Source: Chryseobacterium sp. G0186 (GTDB taxonomy: Bacteria > Bacteroidota > Bacteroidia > Flavobacteriales > Weeksellaceae). From it: a DNA stretch of 64,000 nt. Below, in pieces: positions 44,102 through 53,832 of the stretch. Numbering within the stretch: the first letter of the stretch is position 1; every line of letters begins with the position of its first letter. The notes beneath the pieces are model-generated. The model did not search any database. It was given only the letters and a program-made list of their open reading frames with translations, and was not told where the DNA came from. The position numbers were made by a program, and so were the translations under genes. The stretch spans positions 186,001-250,000 of the forward strand of contig NZ_CP033918.1 of the NCBI RefSeq assembly GCF_003815675.1, given 5' to 3'.

Positions 44102-46669
44102 ATGAAAAAAATACGTCTATTAGCATTATCTTTTGTCGTTTTCAGTAGTGTTTATCATGCACAAATGAAATCTTTATCCAAAATTGAGTCTGGTGTTTCT
44201 TATGAACTGGCTCAGCTCAGAAAAAGTACATTACGTGATATAAAGTACGAACTCAATCTAAAAATTCCGGAAAACAAATCAGAACGAATTTCCGGAACTG
44301 AAGTGCTTACTTTTACCTATAAAAAACAAAATGAAGCATTTCTGTTAATAGATTTTAAGGAAGATCCATCTTCACTTTTGTCAGTATCTGTGAACGGGCA
44401 AGCAATACAACCTGTGTTGGAAAACGAGCATGTAGTCATTGATACCAAGTATCTGAAATCAGGATCAAACCAAATCAATTTTAATTTTCTTGCAGGAAAT
44501 GGCGCCTTGAATAGACGTGATGGATACCTGTACGCTTTATTTGTGCCGGATAGGGCGCGAACGATGTTTCCTTGTTTTGATCAGCCGAATCTGAAAGCTA
44601 ACTACTCATTGACGTTAACGATTCCTGAAAAATGGAGCGCTATTGCCAACGGAAAGCTTAAAGAGACAATCGTACAGCAGGGACAGAAAACGTTATCTTT
44701 TAATCAGTCAGATTTACTTCCGACCTATCTGTTTTCTTTTGCTGCGGGAGATTTTAAAAACCATACAGAGAAAATTAGTCAGCAGGATTCCAGAATTTTA
44801 TACCGTGAAACAGATTCCACAAAAATTAAAAACAGTATGGATTCTATCTTCACACTGTACAGGAATTCCCTTGCCTATTACGAAAATTGGACTGGCATTA
44901 AACATCCTTTTCAAAAACACGGTCTGGTTTCTATTCCTGACTTTCAGTTTGGAGGAATGGAGCATCCGGGAGCTATTTTATTTCAAAACTCCACGTTGTT
45001 TTTAGACGCAAATGCTACCCAAAGTCAGTTGAATAACCGTTCCAACCTTATTGCCCATGAAGTTGCCCATCTTTGGTTTGGAGATATGGTGACGATGGAT
45101 TGGTTCAATGATGTATGGATGAAGGAGGTATTTGCTAATTTTATGGCAGATAAAAGTACCGGGGCTTCATCAGATAAAAGTGCATATGATCTGAAATTTT
45201 TAACAACTCATTTTCCGGCTGCTTATTCTGTAGACCGTACATTGGGAGCAAATCCTATCCGACAGATTTTGGATAATCTGAAAAACGCTGGGATGATGTA
45301 CGGACCCATTATTTACAACAAGGCACCTATCATGATGCGCCAGCTGGAACTGCTGATCGGGGAGGAGGACTTCCGAAAAGGAGTGAATGAATACCTTACA
45401 AAATATGCTTACAATAATGCAAGTTGGCCGGATCTTATCAGTATTCTCGACAACCATACTCCAAAAGATTTACAAAGCTGGAATAAAGTATGGGTAAACG
45501 ATCCGGGAAGACCTGTTATAGATTATGACCTGAAATATAAAGGTGACAAGATTGAACACTTTACCATTTCTCAGAAACCTGAATATGGAAAAGAACAAAA
45601 GTCCTGGCCGCAGGAATTTGAAATCAGTTTGTTTTATGCAGACAGGGTTGAAAAAGTTAAGGTAAAACTGGATGGCAAGCAACAGGAAGTTTCGGAATTA
45701 AAAGGAAAAGTAAAACCTCTTTTTATCCTGCAAAACTCATCGGGAATTGGGTATGGAGTATTCAGAACAGATAAGGCTGTTATGTCTGATTTTTCTTTGG
45801 TAAAAGACCCTATAAACCGTGCCAGCGCTTATATTTCGTTGTATGAAAATATGCTGAATGGAACTGGAGCTAATCCGCAGGAGGTATTGCATTTTTTTGC
45901 TGAGCAGCTGCCAAAAGAAACAACAGAACTGAATCTTCGCTTGATTAGCGGTTATATTTCCTTTATTTACTGGAATTTCTTATCTGAAAGTAGCCGACTG
46001 AAAGAATCCGGAAATATAGAAAATGCCTTATGGAAAGCATTACAGGTGCAAACGACAAAAAACAATAAGAAGATTGTATTTGATGGCTATCAGGGAATTT
46101 TTCAGTCTCAACAGGCATATGATACCCTGTATTCCGTTTGGAAATCCCAAAAACCACCGCAGGACGTATCCCTCAATGATGAAGATTATACCAATCTTGC
46201 CCTTGCTTTATCATTACGAAACCCTAATAATAAAGATTTACTGCAGGAACAGCTTACAAGAATTAAAAACCCGGATCGGGTGAATCGTTTTAAAATTATT
46301 ATGCAGGCTGCTTCTTCGGATCAGAAAATACGGGATGATTTTTTCAATGGTCTTATGCAAAAACAAAACAGAACAAATGAATCGGCAGTGGGTTCAGCAT
46401 TGAGCTATCTGCATCATCCATTGAGACAGCAGACTTCCATTCATTATCTTCCAAAAGCTTTAGATGTTTTGCAGGAAATACAGAAAACGGGAGATATATT
46501 CTTCCCGGATAACTGGCTTCGTTCAACATTCGGGAGCTATCAGAATCCAAAGGCACTTGATGTTGTTAATCAGTTCCTTTTGAAAAACCCTGATTATAAT
46601 GCCATTCTGAAAAATAAAATTCTGCAGGCAACTGACAATCTCAGAAGAGCACAGATATTGGTGAAGTAA
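44102..46669 (+). CDS. M1 family metallo-aminopeptidase
   Basis: The 855-residue protein has a signal peptide (about 1-20, ending YHAQ), so it acts in the periplasm or outside. M1 hallmarks are visible: the exopeptidase motif GGMEHPGAI (about 285-293), the zinc motif HEVAHLWFGD starting at residue 319, and a downstream WMKEVFANF with the third zinc ligand Glu. A long helical C-terminal domain (about 560-855) follows. It removes N-terminal residues from peptides. A strong terminator follows, then a sodium/proline symporter gene that could take up released proline, although the two have separate signals. Confidence 0.92.
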   Translation: MKKIRLLALSFVVFSSVYHAQMKSLSKIESGVSYELAQLRKSTLRDIKYELNLKIPENKSERISGTEVLTFTYKKQNEAFLLIDFKEDPSSLLSVSVNGQAIQPVLENEHVVIDTKYLKSGSNQINFNFLAGNGALNRRDGYLYALFVPDRARTMFPCFDQPNLKANYSLTLTIPEKWSAIANGKLKETIVQQGQKTLSFNQSDLLPTYLFSFAAGDFKNHTEKISQQDSRILYRETDSTKIKNSMDSIFTLYRNSLAYYENWTGIKHPFQKHGLVSIPDFQFGGMEHPGAILFQNSTLFLDANATQSQLNNRSNLIAHEVAHLWFGDMVTMDWFNDVWMKEVFANFMADKSTGASSDKSAYDLKFLTTHFPAAYSVDRTLGANPIRQILDNLKNAGMMYGPIIYNKAPIMMRQLELLIGEEDFRKGVNEYLTKYAYNNASWPDLISILDNHTPKDLQSWNKVWVNDPGRPVIDYDLKYKGDKIEHFTISQKPEYGKEQKSWPQEFEISLFYADRVEKVKVKLDGKQQEVSELKGKVKPLFILQNSSGIGYGVFRTDKAVMSDFSLVKDPINRASAYISLYENMLNGTGANPQEVLHFFAEQLPKETTELNLRLISGYISFIYWNFLSESSRLKESGNIENALWKALQVQTTKNNKKIVFDGYQGIFQSQQAYDTLYSVWKSQKPPQDVSLNDEDYTNLALALSLRNPNNKDLLQEQLTRIKNPDRVNRFKIIMQAASSDQKIRDDFFNGLMQKQNRTNESAVGSALSYLHHPLRQQTSIHYLPKALDVLQEIQKTGDIFFPDNWLRSTFGSYQNPKALDVVNQFLLKNPDYNAILKNKILQATDNLRRAQILVK

Positions 46670-46694
46670 AATCTAAGATGTAAAATAATGAAAT

Positions 46695-46735
46695 AAAATG
46701 GTTATCATTTCAAGGGATTTGATAACCATTTTTTT
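46695..46735 (+). terminator. Terminator of the aminopeptidase gene
   Basis: A perfect 13-bp stem (46695-46707 and 46720-46732, around AATGGTTATCA) with a 12-nt loop ends in a T run, 26 nt after the stop codon. Confidence 0.88.
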
Positions 46736-46899
46736 ATTCAGAAAAAATCAGCTGGACTCTGCTGTTTTTGAAAATGAATATCTAAGGAAATCTTTTTATT
46801 GAGAGTGATTTTTTGTATTTACTGTATAGCACTGCTTCTAAAGGGAATCCTGATGTTTTTCAAAAAATGGCTATCTTCGGGCTTCATAAAAAAAATGAT

Positions 46900-48396
46900 A
46901 TGCAAGTATATGAAGGGATTTCTGTGGGGTTGTATCTGTTATTAATGATAGGTATAGGCATATATTCTTATAGAAAATCAACAAGTAATTCAGAGGAATT
47001 TTTAATAGGCGGAAGAAAGATGGGAGCAGCAGTGACAGCCCTGTCTGCAGGAGCTGCCGACATGAGTGGCTGGTTGCTGATGGGAGTTCCCGGGGCCATG
47101 TATCTGTCCGGGATTTCCAGTGCATGGATCGCCATTGGATTAACCGTTGGGGCGTATCTCAATTACATTATTGTGGCACCAAGGCTCAGGATATATACCG
47201 AGGTGGCCCAGAATGCCATTACACTTCCCGTATTTTTTGAAAACAGATTTAAAAATAAAAATCATCTTCTAAAGGTGACATCTTCCATTTTTATTCTGGT
47301 ATTTTTCACACTTTACACTTCGGCAGGGATGGTATCCGGTGGGAAGTTATTTGAGTCAGCTTTCGGTATGGATTATACTGTAGGATTGCTGCTAACCAGT
47401 TTAGTAGTGGTATTGTATACATTCTTGGGCGGATTTTTGGCAGTAAGTCTTACGGACTTTGTACAGGGAACCATCATGGTATTGGCCCTGGTGATTGTAC
47501 CCATTGTAGCGATCTCCGAGATTGGAAGCTTTGGTGAGACATTTTCACTGATTAAAGCCAAGGATCCCAAGTATCTGGACCTGTTCAGAGGAACAACTAC
47601 AGTAAGTATTCTTTCTTTATTGGCTTGGGGGTTAGGATATTGCGGTCAGCCTCATATTCTGGTACGTTTTATGGCAATCGATAAACCTAAGGACCTGGTG
47701 AAAGCAAGACGTATAGGAATCACATGGATGATTTTTACCGTTGCCGGAGCCTTAGCCATCGGTCTGGTTGGAATTGCTTACCTACAAAAATTTGACATTG
47801 AAACGATGATGAAATTCGATGGTTCAAAGACAGAGGCAGAAACTATTTTTATCTACTTCTCCCGTATTTTGTTCCATCCGTTTATTGCCGGATTTTTGCT
47901 TACTGCTATTCTGGCGGCTGTAATGAGTACCATTTCTTCTCAGTTATTGGTTACTTCAAGCTCATTAACGGAAGATATTTATAAGGCCTTCCTAAATAAA
48001 AAAGCCACTTCCAAACAATTGCTGATGGCCAGTAGGATTTCTGTTTTATTGGTGGCTGTGATTGCCGTTTTGTTGTCATTGGATCCAAAGGACAGTATCC
48101 TTAATCTGGTTGGAAATGCTTGGGCAGGATTTGGTTCCGCATTCGGACCTTTGATTCTTCTATCACTTTTATGGAAAAAAACAACCTGGCAGGGTGGGTT
48201 TGCCGGAATGTTGGTAGGTGGAATCACCGTTTTGGCTTGGGTATATCTTCAGCATCCCTTAAAGGACTGGTATGAAATTATTCCGGGATTTATCCTTTCT
48301 TTACTCACTAATATTGTCGTTTCATTACTGACTTATAAACCAGATGTGACTATTGAACAGGAATTTGATGAGGTTAAAAAAATAATGCAGGAATAA
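46900..48396 (+). CDS. putP: Sodium/proline symporter
   Basis: From the ATG at 46900 the protein has 498 residues and starts MQVYEGISVGLYLL, the usual PutP N-terminus. A TTG at 46813 would add 29 non-conserved residues and is rejected. It is a sodium:solute symporter with about 13 membrane helices. Family segments include EEFLIGGRKMGAAVTALSAGAADMSGWLLMG, GGFLAVSLTDFVQG, LAWGLGYCGQPHILVRFMA and the sodium-site region AVMSTISSQLLVTSS. It imports proline with sodium. There is a very long hairpin downstream. Confidence 0.92.
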   Translation: MQVYEGISVGLYLLLMIGIGIYSYRKSTSNSEEFLIGGRKMGAAVTALSAGAADMSGWLLMGVPGAMYLSGISSAWIAIGLTVGAYLNYIIVAPRLRIYTEVAQNAITLPVFFENRFKNKNHLLKVTSSIFILVFFTLYTSAGMVSGGKLFESAFGMDYTVGLLLTSLVVVLYTFLGGFLAVSLTDFVQGTIMVLALVIVPIVAISEIGSFGETFSLIKAKDPKYLDLFRGTTTVSILSLLAWGLGYCGQPHILVRFMAIDKPKDLVKARRIGITWMIFTVAGALAIGLVGIAYLQKFDIETMMKFDGSKTEAETIFIYFSRILFHPFIAGFLLTAILAAVMSTISSQLLVTSSSLTEDIYKAFLNKKATSKQLLMASRISVLLVAVIAVLLSLDPKDSILNLVGNAWAGFGSAFGPLILLSLLWKKTTWQGGFAGMLVGGITVLAWVYLQHPLKDWYEIIPGFILSLLTNIVVSLLTYKPDVTIEQEFDEVKKIMQE

Positions 48397-48412
48397 CTGC
48401 AATCTCATTTCT

Positions 48413-48454
48413 ATACAAAGTAAACCCTTGCTGTAGCGAGGGTTTACTTTGTAT
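48413..48454 (+). terminator. Long hairpin terminator after putP
   Basis: A perfect 16-bp stem (48413-48428 and 48439-48454) with a 10-nt loop begins 17 nt after the putP stop. The T tract after it is poor, so it may also stabilise the message end or work in both directions. Confidence 0.75.
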
Positions 48455-48659
48455 GTATGGTTTTGAAGAGAATTTAATTATCTTTAGGCGTTTTAAAATT
48501 CAGATGAAGAAACTACTGTTTCTCATAAGAACTGTTTTCATGTTAAGCACTATTTTCCTGTATAATTTTATTGGATTTGCAATGTATTTATAACAATTCA
48601 GAATATAGTATAGCCTATAAAACCAATTAAATAAATAAAAAAGAACATTACAGCAGCCC

Positions 48660-49571
48660 TTGAAAAAACTAATCAGCCATTTCAATTTCAGACTCAAACA
48701 GAGTATTAGATTATTAAACCTTAACCCAAGGATAAGCATCCCTGCATTAATGTTCTCCGGAGCTTTGATTGCAGTGAAATTACCGGAAAATTTTTACTAT
48801 CCTGTTGTCTTTTTTATCCTCATATTGTTGTTTCATTACGAAAGAAAAGATATTCCTTTTCTGAAGAAAGCTTTTGTTCAAAGTTGGCGTGGCATTATTG
48901 TACTGGAAGCTGCAGTTCTTTACAGTATCTTATTAGTGGGAAACATCCATTATACAATTGAAAAAGTAGGGCTATGCTCATATCTTATCATTCTTTCACT
49001 AGCTTTTATTACTCCACGCACAAGGCCTATGGCAACGATGAAATGGAACTTTCTTCCTGATGATTTATTTGAATGGAGAAGTTTTCTGAGAAAAAATACC
49101 TGGATGGCTGTCATTGGATTTATCATTGTTCTGTTATCATCCTATCATCCGGCAATATTGATTCTGGTAGGAACATTTATGCTGGATTATATTTCTCATA
49201 TCTACGAACCTCAGGAAAATAAGGAAATGCTCGAGTTATATTTTAAAAAGTATAGCCTAAAGGAAAAAATAAGAAAAAACTCCCTGTTTTTTAATACGCT
49301 GCTTTTGCCGACCTATTGCTTATTTTTGATTTTAAATCCTGCTGAAAGCGTATATCTGCTTTATTACTTTGTTTTTATGAATTTATATTTCCTATTGATT
49401 CTCTCCCGAAAATATAAAAACTATAACCATAAAAATAAGAACAGTGATTACAATATGGGGGTATACCTTGAATACTTTCTATGTTGTATGACCATTATTC
49501 CTGCTGCTTTCATGTTGAAATCCAATATTCAAGCAGCCAAACAAAATATCAGAACCTATGTTGGAGATTAA
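48660..49571 (+). CDS. ABC exporter permease subunit
   Basis: The 303-residue membrane protein has about eight helices in pairs. The start is TTG at 48660; a later ATG near 48750 would cut off a conserved-looking amphipathic N-terminus. No sequence family beyond an ABC-2-like permease was recognised. The call rests on the ABC ATPase gene overlapping its 3' end by 14 nt (49558-49571). The pair is probably an exporter of unknown substrate. The partner ATPase lacks other transport genes nearby. Confidence 0.72.
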   Translation: MKKLISHFNFRLKQSIRLLNLNPRISIPALMFSGALIAVKLPENFYYPVVFFILILLFHYERKDIPFLKKAFVQSWRGIIVLEAAVLYSILLVGNIHYTIEKVGLCSYLIILSLAFITPRTRPMATMKWNFLPDDLFEWRSFLRKNTWMAVIGFIIVLLSSYHPAILILVGTFMLDYISHIYEPQENKEMLELYFKKYSLKEKIRKNSLFFNTLLLPTYCLFLILNPAESVYLLYYFVFMNLYFLLILSRKYKNYNHKNKNSDYNMGVYLEYFLCCMTIIPAAFMLKSNIQAAKQNIRTYVGD

Positions 49572-50193
49572 AAATGTAAACGTTGAATTTAAAAATCAGA
49601 AAGTATTAAACGATCTGAGTGTATTGATAGAAGAAGGATGTATTCTGGGAATCCTCGGGAAAAACGGAGCAGGGAAGACAACCCTGTTTGAATCGGTGTA
49701 CCAGAGTATAAAATTTTCAGGAAGTATTACCTGGAAAAATGAACGTTTACAACGGAAATTAGTTTCCTACCTTGAAACGGAAAACTATTTCTATCCCTAT
49801 ATCACCGGAGAGGAATATCTGTCTTATTTTTTATCAGAAAATGAAGAGGAGATCACGAAGATCATTCAAAAATTCAACCTTCCACTGAAAAAATATGTAC
49901 AATATTATTCCAGTGGAATGAAGAAAAAACTGGCCCTCATCGGAATGCTGATGCTGAATAAACCGATTAATATTCTTGATGAACCATTCAATGGAGTAGA
50001 CTTTGAAGGAGTTCACATCCTTTACGATATCATCAGGCAATTAAAATCAGAAAATAAAGTTGTTATGATAAGTTCCCATATTATTGAAACCCTTTTCCAT
50101 ACCTGTGATAAAATTGCCGTGTTACAAAATGGACATATTGAAAAAATATATAGTAGAGAAGATTTCAGCGAATTGAATACACTCAAGTTTTAA
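49558..50193 (+). CDS. ABC transporter ATP-binding protein
   Basis: The 211-residue ATPase has Walker A LGKNGAGKTTLFE (about 33-45), a signature YSSGMKKKLALIGML (about 117-131; SSGMK instead of the usual LSGGQ), Walker B INILDEPFNGVDFEG and the switch His in ISSHIIETLF. It lies in the cytoplasm and drives the overlapping permease. The 14-nt overlap suggests translational coupling. The closest general class is ABC-2 export ATPases. Confidence 0.92.
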   Translation: MLEIKNVNVEFKNQKVLNDLSVLIEEGCILGILGKNGAGKTTLFESVYQSIKFSGSITWKNERLQRKLVSYLETENYFYPYITGEEYLSYFLSENEEEITKIIQKFNLPLKKYVQYYSSGMKKKLALIGMLMLNKPINILDEPFNGVDFEGVHILYDIIRQLKSENKVVMISSHIIETLFHTCDKIAVLQNGHIEKIYSREDFSELNTLKF

Positions 50194-50220
50194 AATCTCA
50201 TTTTACTCTATAGAATGCTG

Positions 50221-51363
50221 TTATGCCCTCATCTTTTTCCTGATAAATAAAGAAATAAGAGCTAATGTTATAGCAATAAAACTTGACCATAGGATATTTT
50301 CAATGCCATAATGAGTAATCCAGAACCCTCCCAATAAGGTACCTGCCATAACAGCGAAATTCCCGCAGGAAGTAAAAATACTGTTGATGAATTCAGAAGA
50401 ATCTGAAACAGAAGACGTGACATTGACATTACTGATCAAAAAACCTCCGGAATGAATCAATCCCCAAAATCCAATGATCCAGATCATAGGAACAAAAAGA
50501 CTTCCATAGCAATAGATTAAAATATGAATAGCAGATAATACAATCAAAAAAAACAGAGTGGTCTGAAACGGAAAACGACTCATGTATTTTCCTGCAGCTT
50601 TATTTCCCAGAATTCCGACTGTACCAAACAAGAACAGCATAATACTGATTTCCTTACCATTCATTCGAGTTACTTTTTGCAAAAAATCGGCCATATACCC
50701 ATAGGTAGAGTACATCGCTGCAATAGTGAAAAAGGCAATGAATAGGTTGGTCCATAACAGTTTGCTGTAAAATATTTTGGTATTGAATACCATTGGAGAT
50801 TTTGCCTCTCCTTCAATGGCAGGTAACAAAAACTGAACGCCTGCTAATGCTATGATATTGATGATCGCTGTAAGCAAAAAAGAAGACTGCCAGGAAAACA
50901 GATCAGACATCAGTGTGGCCAACGGAACACCCAGAACGGTTGCCAGGGTAAGTCCGGAAAAAATGATACCTACCGCTTTTGATTTATCATTGGGATCGGA
51001 AGTCTTTTCAGCTACTGATAAGGCTATTGACCAGTAAACGGGATGGAAAAATGCAGGAATCATCCTGACAATCACTAATCCATAAAAATTTTCAATGTAT
51101 GCCGAAAGGATATTGGCCACCGCAAAAATAAAGAGGGAAGAAATCAACAAGTTTTTTCTTTTGAATGATGAAAATATAAACAGCATGAAAGGCCCAAAGA
51201 CTGCTACAATTAAAGCAAAAGCACTGAGTAACCAACCCGCTTTTTCAATGGAAATGTTAAATTCCAAAGCAATTTCAGGCAATACCCCAATCACTCCAAA
51301 CTCTGTAGTAGTAATTCCAAAAACGCCTAAGGCAAGCACATAAAGATTTCTTTTCGATTTCAT
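50221..51363 (-). CDS. MFS efflux transporter (AraJ/YdhP-like)
   Basis: From the ATG at 51363 the protein has 380 residues; a TTG at 51378 would add five. It has 12 membrane helices of the DHA1 class. Family segments are GVFGITTTEFGVIGVLPEIA in helix 1, then the loop-2 region and GFWGLIHSGGFLISNVNV. It probably exports drugs or sugars with proton exchange. It is divergent from an HxlR regulator, with operator-like repeats in the 105-nt region between them. This arrangement usually means inducible efflux of a toxic compound. Confidence 0.9.
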   Translation of the reverse strand: MKSKRNLYVLALGVFGITTTEFGVIGVLPEIALEFNISIEKAGWLLSAFALIVAVFGPFMLFIFSSFKRKNLLISSLFIFAVANILSAYIENFYGLVIVRMIPAFFHPVYWSIALSVAEKTSDPNDKSKAVGIIFSGLTLATVLGVPLATLMSDLFSWQSSFLLTAIINIIALAGVQFLLPAIEGEAKSPMVFNTKIFYSKLLWTNLFIAFFTIAAMYSTYGYMADFLQKVTRMNGKEISIMLFLFGTVGILGNKAAGKYMSRFPFQTTLFFLIVLSAIHILIYCYGSLFVPMIWIIGFWGLIHSGGFLISNVNVTSSVSDSSEFINSIFTSCGNFAVMAGTLLGGFWITHYGIENILWSSFIAITLALISLFIRKKMRA

Positions 51364-51374
51364 AATTTTTTTGT

Positions 51375-51441
51375 GCAAATTTGCAAAATGGACTATCAGG
51401 AAACTATATACTTACCTTTTAGTTCCATACTTACTTTTTAG
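51375..51441. promoter_or_regulatory. Operator-like elements between the MFS and HxlR genes
   Basis: A 10-bp perfect palindrome, GCAAATTTGC, lies at 51375-51384. ATACTTACCTTTTAG (51408-51422) and ATACTTACTTTTTAG (51427-51441) are 15-nt direct repeats one base apart, with a 19-bp period. HxlR proteins bind TAC-TTACTTTTTA-type sites, so the repeats are candidate operators. Confidence 0.5.
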
Positions 51442-51468
51442 AAAGTGTAACTGTAAAAAACGATTGGT

Positions 51469-51825
51469 ATGCCTGAATTTTTCCATGATAAAAGATTGTA
51501 TTATACTCCCATTGAGTTTGCTTTAAGCCATATCGGAGGAACCTGGAAGATGCCTATTTTATGGAGGTTACAGGAAAAGCCATTGCGCTTCAGTGAGTTA
51601 AAAAAGGATATTCCGCATATTACCGACAAAATGCTCACCAGCCAGCTAAGAGAACTGGAAAGCAAAGAAATGATTCACCGTGAAGTATATCCTGTAGTTC
51701 CGCCAAAGGTTGAATACAGCCTCACTGAAAAAGGGAAAAAAGCTATTCCGGTTATTGAAACCATTATGAAGTATGGTTATGACCTGATTCAGGATGCCGG
51801 TATTACCTTTCCACCAAAGGAATAA
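51469..51825 (+). CDS. HxlR family transcriptional regulator
   Basis: The 118-residue protein has the HxlR winged HTH throughout: ALSHIGGTWKMPILWRLQEKPLRFSELKKDIPHITDKMLTSQLRELE, then the wing YSLTEKGKK. There is no conserved Cys near the N-terminus for direct thiol sensing. It probably represses or activates the divergent MFS pump gene in response to a toxic compound. It is monocistronic. Confidence 0.9.
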   Translation: MPEFFHDKRLYYTPIEFALSHIGGTWKMPILWRLQEKPLRFSELKKDIPHITDKMLTSQLRELESKEMIHREVYPVVPPKVEYSLTEKGKKAIPVIETIMKYGYDLIQDAGITFPPKE

Positions 51826-52091
51826 AAGCCTCAGTTTATTACTTTTTGAAAAGTTTTATTATCTTTACTATATCAGCGTTTGATATTTTAGTTTAAATCA
51901 GACTTTCTAAAACGATTCTTACTGTTATCGGTTTCAGGATTGAATATTTCTGTTTTCTTTCCTGTACAATCTTTTTGGATCTGATTTTCTTCCACTGCAC
52001 CAGAATTATTCCCCTTTATTTTTGAATATACATTGATCTGAAAACAGATTGATGGTTTTCTTTTTTTTAACTAAAACTCCATTATTTGCAG

Positions 52092-52655
52092 ATGAAAAAT
52101 AACAGCATTTTCCAAAAGTTTTATATTATTACCGGCGGACCAGGAGCCGGAAAAACCACCCTGTTGAATGAATTGAAGCAACAAGGATTTATCACTGCAC
52201 CTGAAGAAGGCAGACGAATTATTAAAGAACAGCTCAGTAGCAAAGGAAATGGGCTACCCTGGGTGAACAAAAATCTTTTTGCTGAACTGATGTTTGATGC
52301 TTCTGTAAAAACCTATCAGGAAATGATTCAGATTTCCGGTGAAAAACCCGTTTTCTTTGATCGTGGGATCTTGGATACGATAGGTTATCTCAGACTGGAA
52401 AATATTCCTGTTCCAAGAGAAATGGAAACCATATCTGATGAAATGTTTTACAACAAAAATGTCTTTATTCTTTCGCCCTGGAAGGAAATTTATAAAAATG
52501 ATGCAGAGCGGATGCAAACATGGGAAGAAGCGATTCTTACTTTTGAAATGATGAAACAAATCTATCTGAAATATGACTACAATATCATTGAAGTTCCTAA
52601 GATCAGCGTAGATGAAAGAGTTCAGTTTATTCTTGATACCATTAATAATTTGTAA
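52092..52655 (+). CDS. AAA-type ATP/GTP-binding protein (P-loop kinase-like)
   Basis: From the ATG at 52092 the protein has about 187 residues; a TTG at 52086 is rejected. The N-terminal P-loop ITGGPGAGKTTLLNEL is followed by EEGRRIIKEQ and a Walker B-like PVFFDRGILDTIGYL. This arrangement matches small ATPase/kinase proteins such as the AAA_28 family, which may phosphorylate nucleotides or cofactors. The substrate is unknown. The DUF6624 gene begins 22 nt after it. Confidence 0.82.
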   Translation: MKNNSIFQKFYIITGGPGAGKTTLLNELKQQGFITAPEEGRRIIKEQLSSKGNGLPWVNKNLFAELMFDASVKTYQEMIQISGEKPVFFDRGILDTIGYLRLENIPVPREMETISDEMFYNKNVFILSPWKEIYKNDAERMQTWEEAILTFEMMKQIYLKYDYNIIEVPKISVDERVQFILDTINNL

Positions 52656-52677
52656 CTTGAAATATCATTTTACACCT

Positions 52678-53238
52678 ATGAACAATCTATTTGAAAAGGA
52701 AATCATAGCACTTGCGGATCTTGATCTTTCCGTGAGGGAAAAACTTCTGGTTGCCGGTGAACTTTCCGGAGGCTATCATCCCGAAATGGAAAAAGTTCAT
52801 AAAGCCAATGCCAAAAGGCTTCGGGAGATGATCAATGAAATTGGATTCCCCACCTTATCCAAGGTAGGAGAAAAGGCGAGCGATGCAGCATGGCTAATCA
52901 TTCAGCATTCAATAGGAGAACCGGAATTTATGAAAGAATGTCTTAGGATGGTGGATGAGCACATTCATGATGTGAATCTGAAAAACAGAGCCTATCTATA
53001 TGACCGTATTCAGGTGTTTCAGGGTCAACCCCAAAAATATGGAACACAGCTTATAGAGGGCGGAATACCTTATCCTGTAAAATACCGGGAAAATTTAAAT
53101 GAATTACGAAAGACCGTAAATCTTCCCCTGCTGAGTCCGGAAGAGATCAACAGAATCCCAGGACTCGAAGATATTCCAGAACTTGAAAGCAAGGATGAAG
53201 ACTATACTGCCTGGAGGAAAAAGGTAGGCTGGCTTTAA
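52678..53238 (+). CDS. DUF6624 domain-containing protein
   Basis: From the ATG at 52678 the protein has about 186 residues. An upstream start in the same frame would overlap the ATPase gene and add a non-conserved hydrophobic stretch. The sequence matches the DUF6624 family (ELSGGYHPEMEKVHKANAKRLREMINEIGFPTLSKVG, then AWLIIQHSIGEPEFM), whose function is unknown. His residues in GGYHPEM and IQHSI are conserved-looking. It probably forms a two-gene unit with the ATPase. Confidence 0.8.
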   Translation: MNNLFEKEIIALADLDLSVREKLLVAGELSGGYHPEMEKVHKANAKRLREMINEIGFPTLSKVGEKASDAAWLIIQHSIGEPEFMKECLRMVDEHIHDVNLKNRAYLYDRIQVFQGQPQKYGTQLIEGGIPYPVKYRENLNELRKTVNLPLLSPEEINRIPGLEDIPELESKDEDYTAWRKKVGWL

Positions 53239-53332
53239 ATACATGAAATTGAGTGTCAGAAACAAAAAAGAACCGAAACAATAGACTCCGACTCTTTATT
53301 GAGGAAATATATAAAACAAGTTTTCTCATCAA

Positions 53333-53821
53333 CTATTTAAATAAGATTGAAATAAATAATCCTGATAAATACAAGCCCATACCATATACAAAATGGGCCT
53401 GTAGGCTGCGAAGTCTTGCAATGGTAGGATTGGGAAGTTGAGATGCCGCAATTCCAAAGCCAAATGCAGGCTGCATGATCAGCCAGGGAGCCAAAGTTGT
53501 TGCCAGTCCGATAAGAATGCCAGGAAATGGAGTAGGAGCCATCAGCCAGTTTTCACCCCAGATGCATAATAAGACATAGGCAAATATAATTCCGATAGAA
53601 TAGTGGGCAAGCCAGCCTATTGTTTTTTCACCCCGAACAGGAGTGGCCTGTATAATATTGGAATGACTGAATTTTCCATTTTTAAAATGTCCTATCCATC
53701 GTCCCAGAATACGATAGTCCAGGGAAGGGATGTTCCATAACTTCCTGATGATAAGAGCGAAAATATCCATAAAGACTGTCGCTCCTACACCAAGTAACAC
53801 CGCATCAATTAATACATTCAT
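53333..53821 (-). CDS. DUF2938 family membrane protein
   Basis: The 162-residue protein has four membrane helices (about 4-22, 70-88, 98-120 and 140-158). It matches the DUF2938 family of small inner-membrane proteins with unknown function; typical features are LDYRILGRWIGH and the hydrophobic end. The thioredoxin gene ends 11 nt upstream on the same strand, so the two are probably cotranscribed. This hints at a link with redox or membrane biogenesis, but nothing specific is known. Confidence 0.8.
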   Translation of the reverse strand: MNVLIDAVLLGVGATVFMDIFALIIRKLWNIPSLDYRILGRWIGHFKNGKFSHSNIIQATPVRGEKTIGWLAHYSIGIIFAYVLLCIWGENWLMAPTPFPGILIGLATTLAPWLIMQPAFGFGIAASQLPNPTIARLRSLQAHFVYGMGLYLSGLFISILFK

Positions 53822-53832
53822 TTTTATAATTG

